A stretch of DNA of 64,000 bases from positions 3,596,001 to 3,660,000 of the forward strand of contig NZ_AP031500.1 of assembly GCF_042847215.1 (NCBI RefSeq), read 5' to 3'. Shown here piece after piece: positions 35,111 through 43,626 of this stretch. Made by a program: the position numbers and the translations under genes. The stretch's first letter is position 1. Each line of letters opens with the position of its first letter. Below the pieces are notes generated by a model. It was not told where the DNA came from. It was given only the letters and a program-made list of their open reading frames with translations, and did no database searches. This DNA comes from Gilvimarinus japonicus. Its GTDB lineage: Bacteria > Pseudomonadota > Gammaproteobacteria > Pseudomonadales > Cellvibrionaceae.

Positions 35111-36447
35111 GGCTCTATCACCTCAAGGGTGCGGCTGTTATAAGCTTTGTTGCTACCAAACTCCGGGTAGCCAATTTCGCCGTGCTCGGTAATATCTAAA
35201 CCGCGCTGCTCGTGCTGGGCATCTGCCCGCAACGGAGAAACGGCATTAATAACCCCGTAAATTATTAGCGCCCCGACAAACGCCCAGACAAAACACACCA
35301 ACACCCCGGTCAGCTGCACCACCACTAACTCAACCGAAAACAGATCGCCGCGATAAAATAAACCCGCCGCCAAAGTCCCCCACGCGCCGGCAAAACCGTG
35401 CACCGGAATCGCACCGACCACATCATCCACTTTTAAACGCAGCAGCAAACGCGAGCCCAACACCACCACAATACCCGCCACAAAACCGGTGATAATCGCG
35501 TACAGCGGGTCCATCGTTGCACAGCCGGCGGTAATGCCCACCAATCCACCCAGGCTGCCGTTTACCACGTGCTCCACCCGGACTTTTACCCCCGTTAAGC
35601 GACACGCTAGCAACGCCCCCGCCGCGCCAGCACAAGCCGATAAGTGGGTGTTTAAATTAATCAAACCAATGGCCACATCGGCCGCCAAAGTACTGCCACC
35701 GTTAAAACCAAACCAGCCCAACCACAAAATAAAGCCGCCCATGGCAACGTAGCTGGAGTTGTGGCCGGCAATACGGCGCGGCTTGCCATCGGCATCAAAC
35801 CGGCCTATTCGCGGACCGACGACTAACGCCCCCGCCAGCGCCACCCAGGCGCCTAATGAATGCACCACCGTAGAACCGGCAAAATCGATAAAACCCAATT
35901 GCGCCAACCAACCACTACCATGGTAAGCGCTGCCCCACACCCAACTGCCGAACACCGGGTAGAGCACTCCCATAATAAAACACGCGGCAATCAGGTAACC
36001 GCCAAAGCGGGTGCGCTCGGCCATGGTGCCACTGGCAATGGTCGCCGTCGTGGCGGCAAACATGGTCTGAAACAGCACGAAGGTCCAATCCCACTGCGCA
36101 TTAGGGTTTAGCCAAAAATGATCGGTGCCCCAAAAGCCCGTGGGGTTGGTGCCAAACATTAAGCCAAACCCCACCAAACAAAACACCAGCGAGCCCAGAC
36201 AAACGTCAGCGTAGTTTTTCATAATAACGTTAATGGCATTTTTGCTACGGGCCATGCCGCTCTCAAGCAACGCAAAGCCTGCCTGCATAAAAAACACCAA
36301 CGCCGCCGCAAGCGCTATCCAGACGGTATCAATGCTTTGCGTAGCCTCTGGCGCCGCAACACTCGGGGAGGCCCACAAGAGCATCGGGGTAACAACAACA
36401 GCACACTTAATAACAGTCGGCGGTATAGTACGACGGATCATCGGCAT
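35107..36447 (-). CDS. amt: Ammonium transporter (Amt family)
   Basis: The frame is open to 36540; a start at 36447 (or 36441) gives a standard signal peptide ('VVVTPMLLWASPSVAAPE') and drops an atypical 31-residue extension. No ribosome-binding site decides. The mature protein has 11 predicted helices with the Amt signature: 'FFMQAGFALLESGMARSKNAI', 'FQTMFAATTATIASG', 'DFAGSTVVHSLGAWVALAGA' and 'DVVGAIPVHGFAGAWG', including the paired pore histidines (one in each of the last two motifs, spanning several helices). It conducts ammonium across the inner membrane. No glnK is adjacent. Confidence 0.93.
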   Translation of the reverse strand: MPMIRRTIPPTVIKCAVVVTPMLLWASPSVAAPEATQSIDTVWIALAAALVFFMQAGFALLESGMARSKNAINVIMKNYADVCLGSLVFCLVGFGLMFGTNPTGFWGTDHFWLNPNAQWDWTFVLFQTMFAATTATIASGTMAERTRFGGYLIAACFIMGVLYPVFGSWVWGSAYHGSGWLAQLGFIDFAGSTVVHSLGAWVALAGALVVGPRIGRFDADGKPRRIAGHNSSYVAMGGFILWLGWFGFNGGSTLAADVAIGLINLNTHLSACAGAAGALLACRLTGVKVRVEHVVNGSLGGLVGITAGCATMDPLYAIITGFVAGIVVVLGSRLLLRLKVDDVVGAIPVHGFAGAWGTLAAGLFYRGDLFSVELVVVQLTGVLVCFVWAFVGALIIYGVINAVSPLRADAQHEQRGLDITEHGEIGYPEFGSNKAYNSRTLEVIEP

Positions 36448-36540
36448 AGCATCGGGTCTTATGTCAGCAGGAAACAACAGCGCGGGCCAATGCATCAGGC
36501 GCCACACCTCTGTGCCTGCAAAACGCACGATATATGCCAA

Positions 36541-36796
36541 TTAGTTAAAGCGACAAAAGCCTTTTTATAACAGCAAGTTACAAATAAGTCATAAATCCCA
36601 CAGCCACAGGATGCTATCGTCTTGGGCAGTGTTACTATGCGGGTGCATGGATACGCACCAGAAATTAGCAGGCCAAACGCCAGCGGTCGACACGGACTAC
36701 CGCTTTAAGTGAAAATACACAGGCAAGTAACACTTGCCACCTAAAGGATAAACCCACCTGCGCCAAACCGCCGGGTTTCACATAATGAGGGTTATT
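36541..36796. promoter_or_regulatory. Divergent promoter region of amt and the DUF805 gene
   Basis: No gene. Two dyads are visible: GGTGC-N8-GCACC near 36640-36657, and the perfect GGCAAGT-AAC-ACTTGCC at 36722-36738. No confident sigma-54 site was seen for amt. Confidence 0.35.
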
Positions 36797-37117
36797 ATGG
36801 ATTACTACTTACAAGCATTTCGCCAGTACGCCGACTTTTCCGGCCGCTGGACTCGCACCCAGTACTGGATGTTCGTACTGGTTAACCTTCTTATTCTTCT
36901 CGGTATCGCCGTTATCGAGAACTTAATTCGCACCGCCCTTATCAGTTCGATTTACGGTCTGGTGCTATTAATTCCCGGCATTTCAGCGGGCGTGCGCCGT
37001 TTACGGGATGCGGGTTTCTCACCTTGGTGGTTATTACTCGCGTTTATTCCGGTAATAGGTACTATTGCTCTAATCGTATTGCTGGCGCAACCGACCAAAA
37101 CAGCCTCAGCAGAATAA
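36797..37117 (+). CDS. DUF805 membrane protein
   Basis: A start at 36797 is chosen because GAGGG lies 6 nt upstream and the family begins 'MDYYLQAFRQYADFSGRWTR'. The 106-residue protein has four short hydrophobic segments and the DUF805 hallmarks 'FSGRWTRTQYW', 'ISAGVRRLRDAGFSPWW' and 'PVIGTIALIVLL'. It is an inner-membrane protein of unknown function. The AI-2E-type transporter gene starts 64 bp downstream on the same strand. Confidence 0.93.
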   Translation: MDYYLQAFRQYADFSGRWTRTQYWMFVLVNLLILLGIAVIENLIRTALISSIYGLVLLIPGISAGVRRLRDAGFSPWWLLLAFIPVIGTIALIVLLAQPTKTASAE

Positions 37118-37181
37118 TTAATGACCGCGGCGCCGAGCGCCGTGGTTATCTCTTACAGCGATTATGCGATGAGGCACACTC

Positions 37182-38315
37182 ATGTCTGAGTTTAGAAAAA
37201 CTCTCGAATTAAAATCGTTTCTTGGATTACTGATCATCGTATCCATCGCGTTTTTATGTATTTTACAGCCCTTTTTTGGCCCGGTATTTTGGGCCTGCGC
37301 GCTGGCGATTATTTTTTACCCGGCGCAAACTCGTTTTTTAAGCGGACTCAAACACCGGCCTAACATTCGCTCGCTTATTACGTTGCTGTTTTGCCTGATC
37401 ATTGTGATTATCCCGGTTATCTTCTTGGTCACTTCGGTCATCGCTCAAGCCGCAGCACTGTATCAACAAATCGACTCCGGCGAGCTAGACCCCGGAAAAA
37501 AGATCGAGCAGTTTCAGGGCAGCTTTCCTATCGTCAAAGATACCTTAGAGCGCTTTGGCGTAAACTTTAACGACTTAAAAAAACAAGCCGTCGATTTTGC
37601 TATGAACAGCGGCAAATTTATTGCGCAATACACCTTTAACATTGGTCAAAACGCCTTTAAATTTGTGATCGGCTTTTGCTTAATGCTTTACCTCACCTTC
37701 TTTTTATTGCGCGATGGCAGCAATTTATTAGAGCTAATGATTCGGGCGCTGCCCATGGGCGACACTCGCGAGCGCCTGCTGTTTGCTAAATTTGCCGAGG
37801 TAACTCGCGCCACCGTCAAAGGCAATTTGGTGGTCGCTATCGTACAGGGCGCACTGGGTGGGTTTATCTTCTGGGCACTGGGGATTCCGGCGGCTTTACT
37901 CTGGGCTGTGGTCATGGCGTTTTTATCGCTCCTGCCCGCGGTGGGCGCCGCTATTATCTGGGCACCGGTTGCGGCTTACTTATTGGCCGTGGGCAGCTAT
38001 GTGGATGGCATTATTCTTATCGCTTTTGGTGCTGGTGTCATCGGCTTAGTCGACAACTTATTGCGCCCTATTCTGGTCGGCCGCGACACCAAGCTGCCGG
38101 ACTACTTAGTACTGCTATCCACTTTAGGCGGCATGGCATTATTTGGCATTAACGGTTTTGTCATCGGGCCGTTAATCGCCGCGCTGTTTATTGCCTTTTG
38201 GGGTATTTTTATGCGCGAGATCAATGTCGAGCATCCAATGGACGACAGCTCGCCCGACACCCTAAACGAGACTCTGGATACCGACTCGGCCTTAATCGAG
38301 ACACCCGAGCAATAA
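37182..38315 (+). CDS. AI-2E family transporter
   Basis: A 377-residue polytopic membrane protein of the AI-2 exporter/UPF0118 family (TqsA/PerM-like). It has seven to eight hydrophobic segments; two hydrophobic N-terminal segments near 15-35 and 62-85, 'AVVMAFLSLLPAVGAAIIWAPVA' (split around residue 245-267), and the diagnostic 'VDNLLRPILVGRDTKLP' followed by 'LLSTLGGMALFGINGFVIGP'. Substrates vary (AI-2, ions) and cannot be told here. Possibly cotranscribed with the DUF805 gene. It converges on the DUF6635 gene across a hairpin. Confidence 0.92.
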   Translation: MSEFRKTLELKSFLGLLIIVSIAFLCILQPFFGPVFWACALAIIFYPAQTRFLSGLKHRPNIRSLITLLFCLIIVIIPVIFLVTSVIAQAAALYQQIDSGELDPGKKIEQFQGSFPIVKDTLERFGVNFNDLKKQAVDFAMNSGKFIAQYTFNIGQNAFKFVIGFCLMLYLTFFLLRDGSNLLELMIRALPMGDTRERLLFAKFAEVTRATVKGNLVVAIVQGALGGFIFWALGIPAALLWAVVMAFLSLLPAVGAAIIWAPVAAYLLAVGSYVDGIILIAFGAGVIGLVDNLLRPILVGRDTKLPDYLVLLSTLGGMALFGINGFVIGPLIAALFIAFWGIFMREINVEHPMDDSSPDTLNETLDTDSALIETPEQ

Positions 38316-38336
38316 AGCCCTGCCTACTACCGAGTC

Positions 38337-38367
38337 ATCGGGGCGCGTTTACCGCGAGCCCCGATTT
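38337..38367. terminator. Terminator-like hairpin between convergent genes
   Basis: ATCGGGGC (38337-38344) pairs with GCCCCGAT (38358-38365), followed by TTT on the plus strand. It lies between the AI-2E transporter gene and the DUF6635 gene, whose stop adjoins it. Confidence 0.6.
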
Positions 38368-39325
38368 AGGTGATCCCCACTCGCGCCGCGTCAACAATAT
38401 CCAGCAACCTTGCCAGGTAGGCATCTTTAGGCCGAAAGCTACCGCTGGTGCGCTGCTTTAAATCGCGCTCTAAGCTATCGAGCATGCGGTTAAGACGACG
38501 TTGGTGAATCCCGCAAAAGCCTTGTAACGGGTCGGAGATAAGCCCCGAGAAACAAGCAAATATCGCCATCAACACCATCACCGCCGCGGTTGAAAATACA
38601 ATCAAACCTGCATCGGGGCTAATCGGAAACAGTGCGTAGTACCAACCTCCCACGGTAGGGCCCAAAATAAAATCCCACGCCGCCCAGCGGTTGGCCACGA
38701 TACCGGCCAACGTCATGCCAATGGCAATACCGCCGGGGGTAAATTTTTGCAGAGTAAAAGCGCCGGCAATAGTGGCCAGCAACGTATTGCTTATGTCGGC
38801 TGTCGCAGTCCGCGTTAGCGCGTACTGCGATAGCGCATCGCTCAAGCTTTGCTCTAAATGCCGTTCGTTTTCAGCCCCGGTTATTGCGCCAGACGCCGGC
38901 ATTAATGATTCGTGCTCGATGATCGCCGCCACAATGCACTCGCGCAAACGGTTTTGATCTGTCGTGCGCAGCAGTAATTCACTCGTGGCGCACTGCATTA
39001 AATAGCGCTGCATAGTCGTCTGCATACCACTGGGAACACGCCGCAACAGCCGCGCTAAGCGGCCCATATTAAGCGCAGCGACACCCCACGCTACCCCTTG
39101 CAGCGCAAGGTAAAAAGGCACCCACAATAAGTTACACGGCGCCCGCAACATATCCCACCCCAACGCCCGACGATTAGTCTGCCAGGCGCCGGGGTAGTGA
39201 AAGTGCCGCGTCACAAAAGCGGGAACACGCCTGCGGCATTCGTTAAAGTAACGTTCAATACCACGCTCAATGGCCGCCACTAACGCGGCTTGATCCGCTG
39301 TGTCGGCAGCGGGCTTTACCGTCAT
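38366..39325 (-). CDS. DUF6635-like membrane protein
   Basis: A 319-residue protein with a soluble N-terminal third ('AIERGIERYFNECRRRVPAFVTRHFHYPGAW') and about four hydrophobic segments ('APCNLLWVPFYLALQGVAWG', 'GGIAIGMTLAGIVANRW', 'LGPTVGGWYYALFP', 'GLIVFSTAAVMVLMAIFACF'). The pattern matches DUF6635 proteins; function unknown. It is last of three overlapping genes; its start overlaps the DUF5329 stop by 4 bp. Confidence 0.8.
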   Translation of the reverse strand: MTVKPAADTADQAALVAAIERGIERYFNECRRRVPAFVTRHFHYPGAWQTNRRALGWDMLRAPCNLLWVPFYLALQGVAWGVAALNMGRLARLLRRVPSGMQTTMQRYLMQCATSELLLRTTDQNRLRECIVAAIIEHESLMPASGAITGAENERHLEQSLSDALSQYALTRTATADISNTLLATIAGAFTLQKFTPGGIAIGMTLAGIVANRWAAWDFILGPTVGGWYYALFPISPDAGLIVFSTAAVMVLMAIFACFSGLISDPLQGFCGIHQRRLNRMLDSLERDLKQRTSGSFRPKDAYLARLLDIVDAARVGIT

Positions 39326-39720
39326 GGGGCGGCAGGGTTCTCTGGCGAGTGGCGAGTGTGTTGCTCGCGGTACGCCTCAAGGGCCGAGTACAACCAATCG
39401 CGCGATAGGATTTCGGTACCGTCGGCCAAAATAATCGTATAGGGCTTACGGGTGATAGAGCTTTTGCTGGCCAAATTATCGATAAAGTCATCGGCAGTTT
39501 TTGCATAGCGCCCCGCGCGCCGATACTTCATTGCCAAATGGTCGGCGGCCTCTTGCGCATTGTGCTTGCTGCCATTGCGAACAAACACCGCGCCGCTATT
39601 GGCGACAAAATCGATTAAATAAGCCACTTCGCGCTCGTCGTTTGTGTCGGCATGGGCGCTCAGCGCTAGCGCAAACAAAACAATTAAGCTAATCCAACGC
39701 GCGTTAATCTTGCACCGCAT
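39322..39720 (-). CDS. DUF5329 secreted protein
   Basis: A 132-residue protein with a Sec signal peptide ('LIVLFALALSAHA'). A small mature domain follows with 'EVAYLIDFVANSGAVFVRNGS' (split) and 'AKTADDFIDNLASKSSITRKPY', as in DUF5329. It is periplasmic with unknown function. Its start overlaps the end of the EEP gene by 17 bp and its stop overlaps the DUF6635 start, so the three genes form a tight operon. Confidence 0.88.
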   Translation of the reverse strand: MRCKINARWISLIVLFALALSAHADTNDEREVAYLIDFVANSGAVFVRNGSKHNAQEAADHLAMKYRRAGRYAKTADDFIDNLASKSSITRKPYTIILADGTEILSRDWLYSALEAYREQHTRHSPENPAAP

Positions 39721-40642
39721 GCGACGCCTCCTTAGGCTCGGTAATCATCAAGGATACCAACAGTGGGTTATGGTCAGAGCTTTCGTATACCGGCACCTGC
39801 GCGGCACTAATGTGGACGCCGCGCAGCCATACGTAATCCAGCGCCATACCAAAGGTTAAGGTCCGGTTATCCTCCGGAAACTCCGTGGCCGTTAAACCGA
39901 GTGGCTCGAGCAAATCCGTTAGTATGTCGCGGCGCGAATCACTCCAGCTGTTTAAATCGCCCGCAAAAATAATCGGCCCATCGTGCTCCAGCATCAGTGC
40001 CACCGCACTGCTAAGCTGCTCGCGGTAGGCTTGCGTGCCCAAGGTAAAGTTAATGGCGTGTAGATTAATTGCCAACAAACGCTCACCATTTTGCAGTACG
40101 TACTCCACCACGTTGGTCGCTTTTGGGGTGTTTAGCCAGGGCTCATCATGGCTAAACTGGCAGTGCACCGCCGCCGGCCAGCGGCTTAAGGTCATTACCC
40201 CCGATTGCATATCACCGGAGTGATAACCCGGTGCAAAACGCCAGTAGGGCTTTAGCGCCTCCAACCTTTCATCTTCCAATGCCTCTTGCAACAAAACGAT
40301 ATCCACATCCTGACTTAACGTGGTTAAGTCTTGCAGTAGATGGGCGTTCTGCGCTTTATAAATATTCCAGCTTAAAATCGAGAAAGTACTGGGTACTTGA
40401 TACGCCGCGCCATAGGTTTGCGCGCGGCTGGCGCGCAGCTTGGTCTGACAGGCCTCGGCGGTGCTCGCGGTATCCGTCAGTTCAGTATCGCCATCGCTAG
40501 CACCGGTTTTTGCCCAGACAACGAGTGACAACAAACCGATACCCATCGCCAGCAATGCCTTGCGCCAGAGGGGAAACCTTGGCCGTAATCTAACCTCGGG
40601 GACGGGCTTGTCCCGCGTAGAGGGTTTTGCCAAATAAGCCAT
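39704..40642 (-). CDS. Endonuclease/exonuclease/phosphatase family protein
   Basis: A 312-residue protein with an N-terminal membrane anchor (residues 28-44) and a metal-dependent EEP fold: 'FSILSWNIYKAQN', 'DIVLLQEAL' with the metal Glu, 'LAINLHAINF', 'IIFAGDLNSW' with the catalytic Asp-Asn, and the terminal 'SSDHNPLLV'. Family members cleave phosphodiester bonds in DNA, RNA or phospholipids. Here the catalytic part is probably periplasmic. First gene of the operon with the DUF5329 and DUF6635 genes; the same trio suggests an envelope process but function is unknown. Confidence 0.9.
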   Translation of the reverse strand: MAYLAKPSTRDKPVPEVRLRPRFPLWRKALLAMGIGLLSLVVWAKTGASDGDTELTDTASTAEACQTKLRASRAQTYGAAYQVPSTFSILSWNIYKAQNAHLLQDLTTLSQDVDIVLLQEALEDERLEALKPYWRFAPGYHSGDMQSGVMTLSRWPAAVHCQFSHDEPWLNTPKATNVVEYVLQNGERLLAINLHAINFTLGTQAYREQLSSAVALMLEHDGPIIFAGDLNSWSDSRRDILTDLLEPLGLTATEFPEDNRTLTFGMALDYVWLRGVHISAAQVPVYESSDHNPLLVSLMITEPKEASHAVQD

Positions 40643-40867
40643 AAAAGCGTGAGTCCTAAGCGGTAATAACCGGGTTGGCGTTCAACCTACACAATAAAGT
40701 GTAACCGTAAATAATAGTGGGGCGCACCGCACAATCACAATGTCGCAGGTTTGGGCATTAAGTTACGGCGAAAGATCTGAATAGCAAGCGGTGCAGGCCG
40801 CATTTATATGACAAGTTCTTGGCGCGCGAGTTCCGCCGCAAAGCTCAGGCTGGGCCTGCAGGCGGCG

Positions 40868-42004
40868 TTATAAACGCTCGCGTTTTTGCTGGGCTTTTTG
40901 CGCTTTGCGGGTAAGACCTAAAGTGTCGTAAATATCCACGGCCAACTTATAAAACAATGGCTCGTCCGGGTGCTTTTTAATCGCGCTTTCAATTCGCTGC
41001 GCGGCTTGTTGGTACTCGGCGTTGCGGTAATATTTAGAGGCCAAACGATACTGATAATAAGGGTTGCTTTCGCGGTGCTGGTAAGCCAACGCATCGAGCT
41101 TAGCCGCCAGCGCCAACTCGCCCTCCTGCCGGTAGTACTGGCTTAGGTTTTGAATTGCGGTTAAATCTTGCGGGTTGCGTACCAGCGCCTCAACGTACAG
41201 GGCTTCGGCCAAATCATTCAGGCCCTGCTGGCGATACAAAGTCGCCAGGTTATTCCACAAAAAACTTTGGCTACTATCCAGCGCCAAAGCCTGCTTTAAA
41301 TTAAAAAATCGATTGGCGAGCGTGCCGCCTTGCGCATCCAACGGCGCAATAGCGAGGTTGTTATAAAACTGACTTTTAGCGCTGCGATCACTAATAACAT
41401 GCTGCGGGTAATAAGCGCGATAATTACGCATATCCAGGTCGATTACCAGGGTATCGATGCTGTGGCGCAAGTTCACTTTGGCATTAACGTGCCGCATAAA
41501 CTGCAGGCGATCGCCAACCCGCCCCCACGTGGGCGGTATCGCGACATCGTTAATACGCGCATCCAGGCCAACATGACGCGCCATCGCCACAAACAACAGC
41601 GAAAAACTCAGGCAATTGGCCCGGCGCTGCCGGTAGGTCTCGGCGGGGGTAAAAGTCGCCGCGCTTTCATACAAAACACCGCGACCACCACCCGACTCGG
41701 GCAGCAGCAAAGCATTGTGCAGGGCCCGCACTTTATCGGCATCACGCCGTTGGCCGCTCACCGCTTGCTCGGCAAACTCTGCCATTTCAGGAGTTAACGA
41801 AAGCAGCTCATCCGGGGCAATACGTGGTGTGGGCGTCTGATGCAAAATATCCAGCGCCGCGCCGGATAACGCGCGCTCAACTAATGCTTTATCGGGCGCC
41901 GGCACAATGTGAGTCACCGCTGTACTGGTGCAGGCCGACACGCCGCTCAGCAAAAGGCACGCGAGGACAACCTTTAACAAGCCTATTGAAGCTATCTGGT
42001 ACAT
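40868..42004 (-). CDS. TPR lipoprotein with transglutaminase-like domain
   Basis: A start at 42004 is chosen for AAGGAG about 9 nt upstream and because it begins a lipoprotein signal ('VVLACLLLSGVSACTS'); the longer frame to 42091 lacks both. The 378-residue product has a transglutaminase-like region ('ALLLPESGGGRGVLYES' ... 'RRANCLSFSLLFVAMARHVGL') with the conserved Cys. It continues into four TPR units ('SFLWNNLATLYRQQGLNDLAEALYVEAL', split here, then 'QNLSQYYRQEGELALAAK' and two more). Probably a periplasmic scaffold or peptidase-like protein; substrate unknown. Confidence 0.87.
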   Translation of the reverse strand: MYQIASIGLLKVVLACLLLSGVSACTSTAVTHIVPAPDKALVERALSGAALDILHQTPTPRIAPDELLSLTPEMAEFAEQAVSGQRRDADKVRALHNALLLPESGGGRGVLYESAATFTPAETYRQRRANCLSFSLLFVAMARHVGLDARINDVAIPPTWGRVGDRLQFMRHVNAKVNLRHSIDTLVIDLDMRNYRAYYPQHVISDRSAKSQFYNNLAIAPLDAQGGTLANRFFNLKQALALDSSQSFLWNNLATLYRQQGLNDLAEALYVEALVRNPQDLTAIQNLSQYYRQEGELALAAKLDALAYQHRESNPYYQYRLASKYYRNAEYQQAAQRIESAIKKHPDEPLFYKLAVDIYDTLGLTRKAQKAQQKRERL

Positions 42005-42262
42005 GGCCAGCGCTCCTTTTATGTGATTGTTAACCTCTTCAGTATACGCCTGCCACGGGCTTTCGCCAGTACTGGCAAGCCAATTGCGCACCGCCTTGGT
42101 GCGCTACGGCAATAGCTAGATCCCCACCCAACCCGAGCCTTTATCGCCCCAAAGGCAGTGCAACAAAAACAAAACATCGCAGCACCTGAAGCACGCGGCC
42201 CACTATGGCACAATAGTACTCTAGGCCCAGCACTAAAGCGCCACCGCTATTGGTACCAACCC

Positions 42263-42967
42263 ATGAAAGCTGTAACCACCGTATTACTACTTATTGTTGC
42301 CTGCCATGCCCAGGCCAGCCAGACCTTGCGCATTGCCGTGGCAAGTAACTTCAAGCCCACCCTTGAGGCATTACTGCCACTTTGGCAAGCGCAAAACGAT
42401 ATTGCCATCACCGTCTCTAGCGGCCCCTCCGGCGCACTCACCCAGCAGATTTTAGCCGGCGCGCCGTTTGGGTTATTTTTATCGGCCGATGCCGGTTTCC
42501 CCGAGGCGCTGTACGTGAAAGATAAAGGCGCCAAGCCGGTGGTGTACGCCCGCGGCCAATTAATTGCCGCCTGTGGCCATAACGCCAGCGCCGCCATGGC
42601 CGCGTTACAGCAAGCCAATACCCTCGCCCTTGCTAATACCCGCACCGCGCCTTACGGTCAAGCGGCTGCCGGCTGGCTTACCGAGCACGGCAAACACTTT
42701 AGCGCCAAACAAGTACAAGCCGGGTCCGTAGCCGGGGCATTGCAATTTGCGGTAACAGGCAATGCCGACTGCGCACTGGTGGCCGGCAGCTTTCGGCAAC
42801 TGGCACCTAAGCTACACTGGTACCCATTGCCGCACGCCCCCGTGCTCACGCAAGCCGCCAGCGTAATTAACAACTCAAGCGCCGCACAAACGTTTTTAAG
42901 CTTTTTACTCAGCGATGCCGCGCAACACTTTATTCAGCAAAACGGATACCTAGCCGCCAAACCGTGA
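42263..42967 (+). CDS. modA: Molybdate ABC transporter, periplasmic binding protein
   Basis: A start at 42263 gives a clean signal peptide ('VTTVLLLIVACHAQAS'); the frame open from 42158 is otherwise unsupported. The 234-residue product is a ModA-type binding protein: 'LRIAVASNFKPTLEALL', 'VSSGPSGALTQQILAGAPFGLFLSAD', 'NTRTAPYGQAA' and 'GNADCALVAGS'. It binds molybdate or tungstate. Its stop overlaps the modB start by 4 bp. No modE is visible. Confidence 0.93.
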   Translation: MKAVTTVLLLIVACHAQASQTLRIAVASNFKPTLEALLPLWQAQNDIAITVSSGPSGALTQQILAGAPFGLFLSADAGFPEALYVKDKGAKPVVYARGQLIAACGHNASAAMAALQQANTLALANTRTAPYGQAAAGWLTEHGKHFSAKQVQAGSVAGALQFAVTGNADCALVAGSFRQLAPKLHWYPLPHAPVLTQAASVINNSSAAQTFLSFLLSDAAQHFIQQNGYLAAKP

Positions 42968-43626
42968 ACGCCGCCATTTGGATTACCTGCAAACTGGCAC
43001 TGGTCACCACCTTAGTGCTACTCGTACTGGGCACCCCATTAGCGTGGTGGCTGGCGCAGGGCCGTTCGCGTTTTTTGCGTACTTTGGTCGAGGCCGCCGT
43101 CGCCCTGCCGCTTATTTTACCGCCCACCGTGCTTGGTTTTTATTTGCTCTTATTACTGGCCCCCGATGGCGCCATCGGCCAATTTAGCCAGTCGGGGTTA
43201 GCGTTTAGTTTTATGGGCTTGGTGATCGGCTCGGTAATTTACTCGCTGCCGTTTGTGGTGCAACCACTCGCCGCCAGCTTTAGTCAGTTAGACACGCGCC
43301 TATTGCAACTGGGCCGCAGCCAAGGGTTAAACCCGTGGCAATTGTTGCGGCACATTGTATTGCCCGCCACTTGCCACGCTTTTGTGATGGCCGCCGCGCT
43401 GGGTTTTGCTCACACCGTGGGCGAGTTTGGTGTGGTATTAATGATTGGCGGCAACATTCCCGGCGAGACCCAAGTATTGTCTATTTTATTATTCGATGAG
43501 GTCGAAACCCTAAACTTTGCCCAGGCCCACCGTATTGCCGGTGGTTTACTGGCCGCCTCTTTTGCATTATTGGTAGTGCTTTACAGCTGGCAAAAAAAGC
43601 GAGGGCACACTCGTGTGGCAACTTGA
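42964..43626 (+). CDS. modB: Molybdate ABC transporter permease
   Basis: A 220-residue permease with five to six membrane helices. It has the ModB pattern 'LVEAAVALPLILPPTVLGFYLL' (split over helix 2) and the ATPase-contacting loop 'LQLGRSQGLNPWQLLRHIVLP', then 'GFAHTVGEFGVVLMIGGNIPGETQ' split at the last helices. It forms the inner-membrane channel of the molybdate importer. Overlaps modA by 4 bp and modC by 14 bp. Confidence 0.95.
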   Translation: MNAAIWITCKLALVTTLVLLVLGTPLAWWLAQGRSRFLRTLVEAAVALPLILPPTVLGFYLLLLLAPDGAIGQFSQSGLAFSFMGLVIGSVIYSLPFVVQPLAASFSQLDTRLLQLGRSQGLNPWQLLRHIVLPATCHAFVMAAALGFAHTVGEFGVVLMIGGNIPGETQVLSILLFDEVETLNFAQAHRIAGGLLAASFALLVVLYSWQKKRGHTRVAT

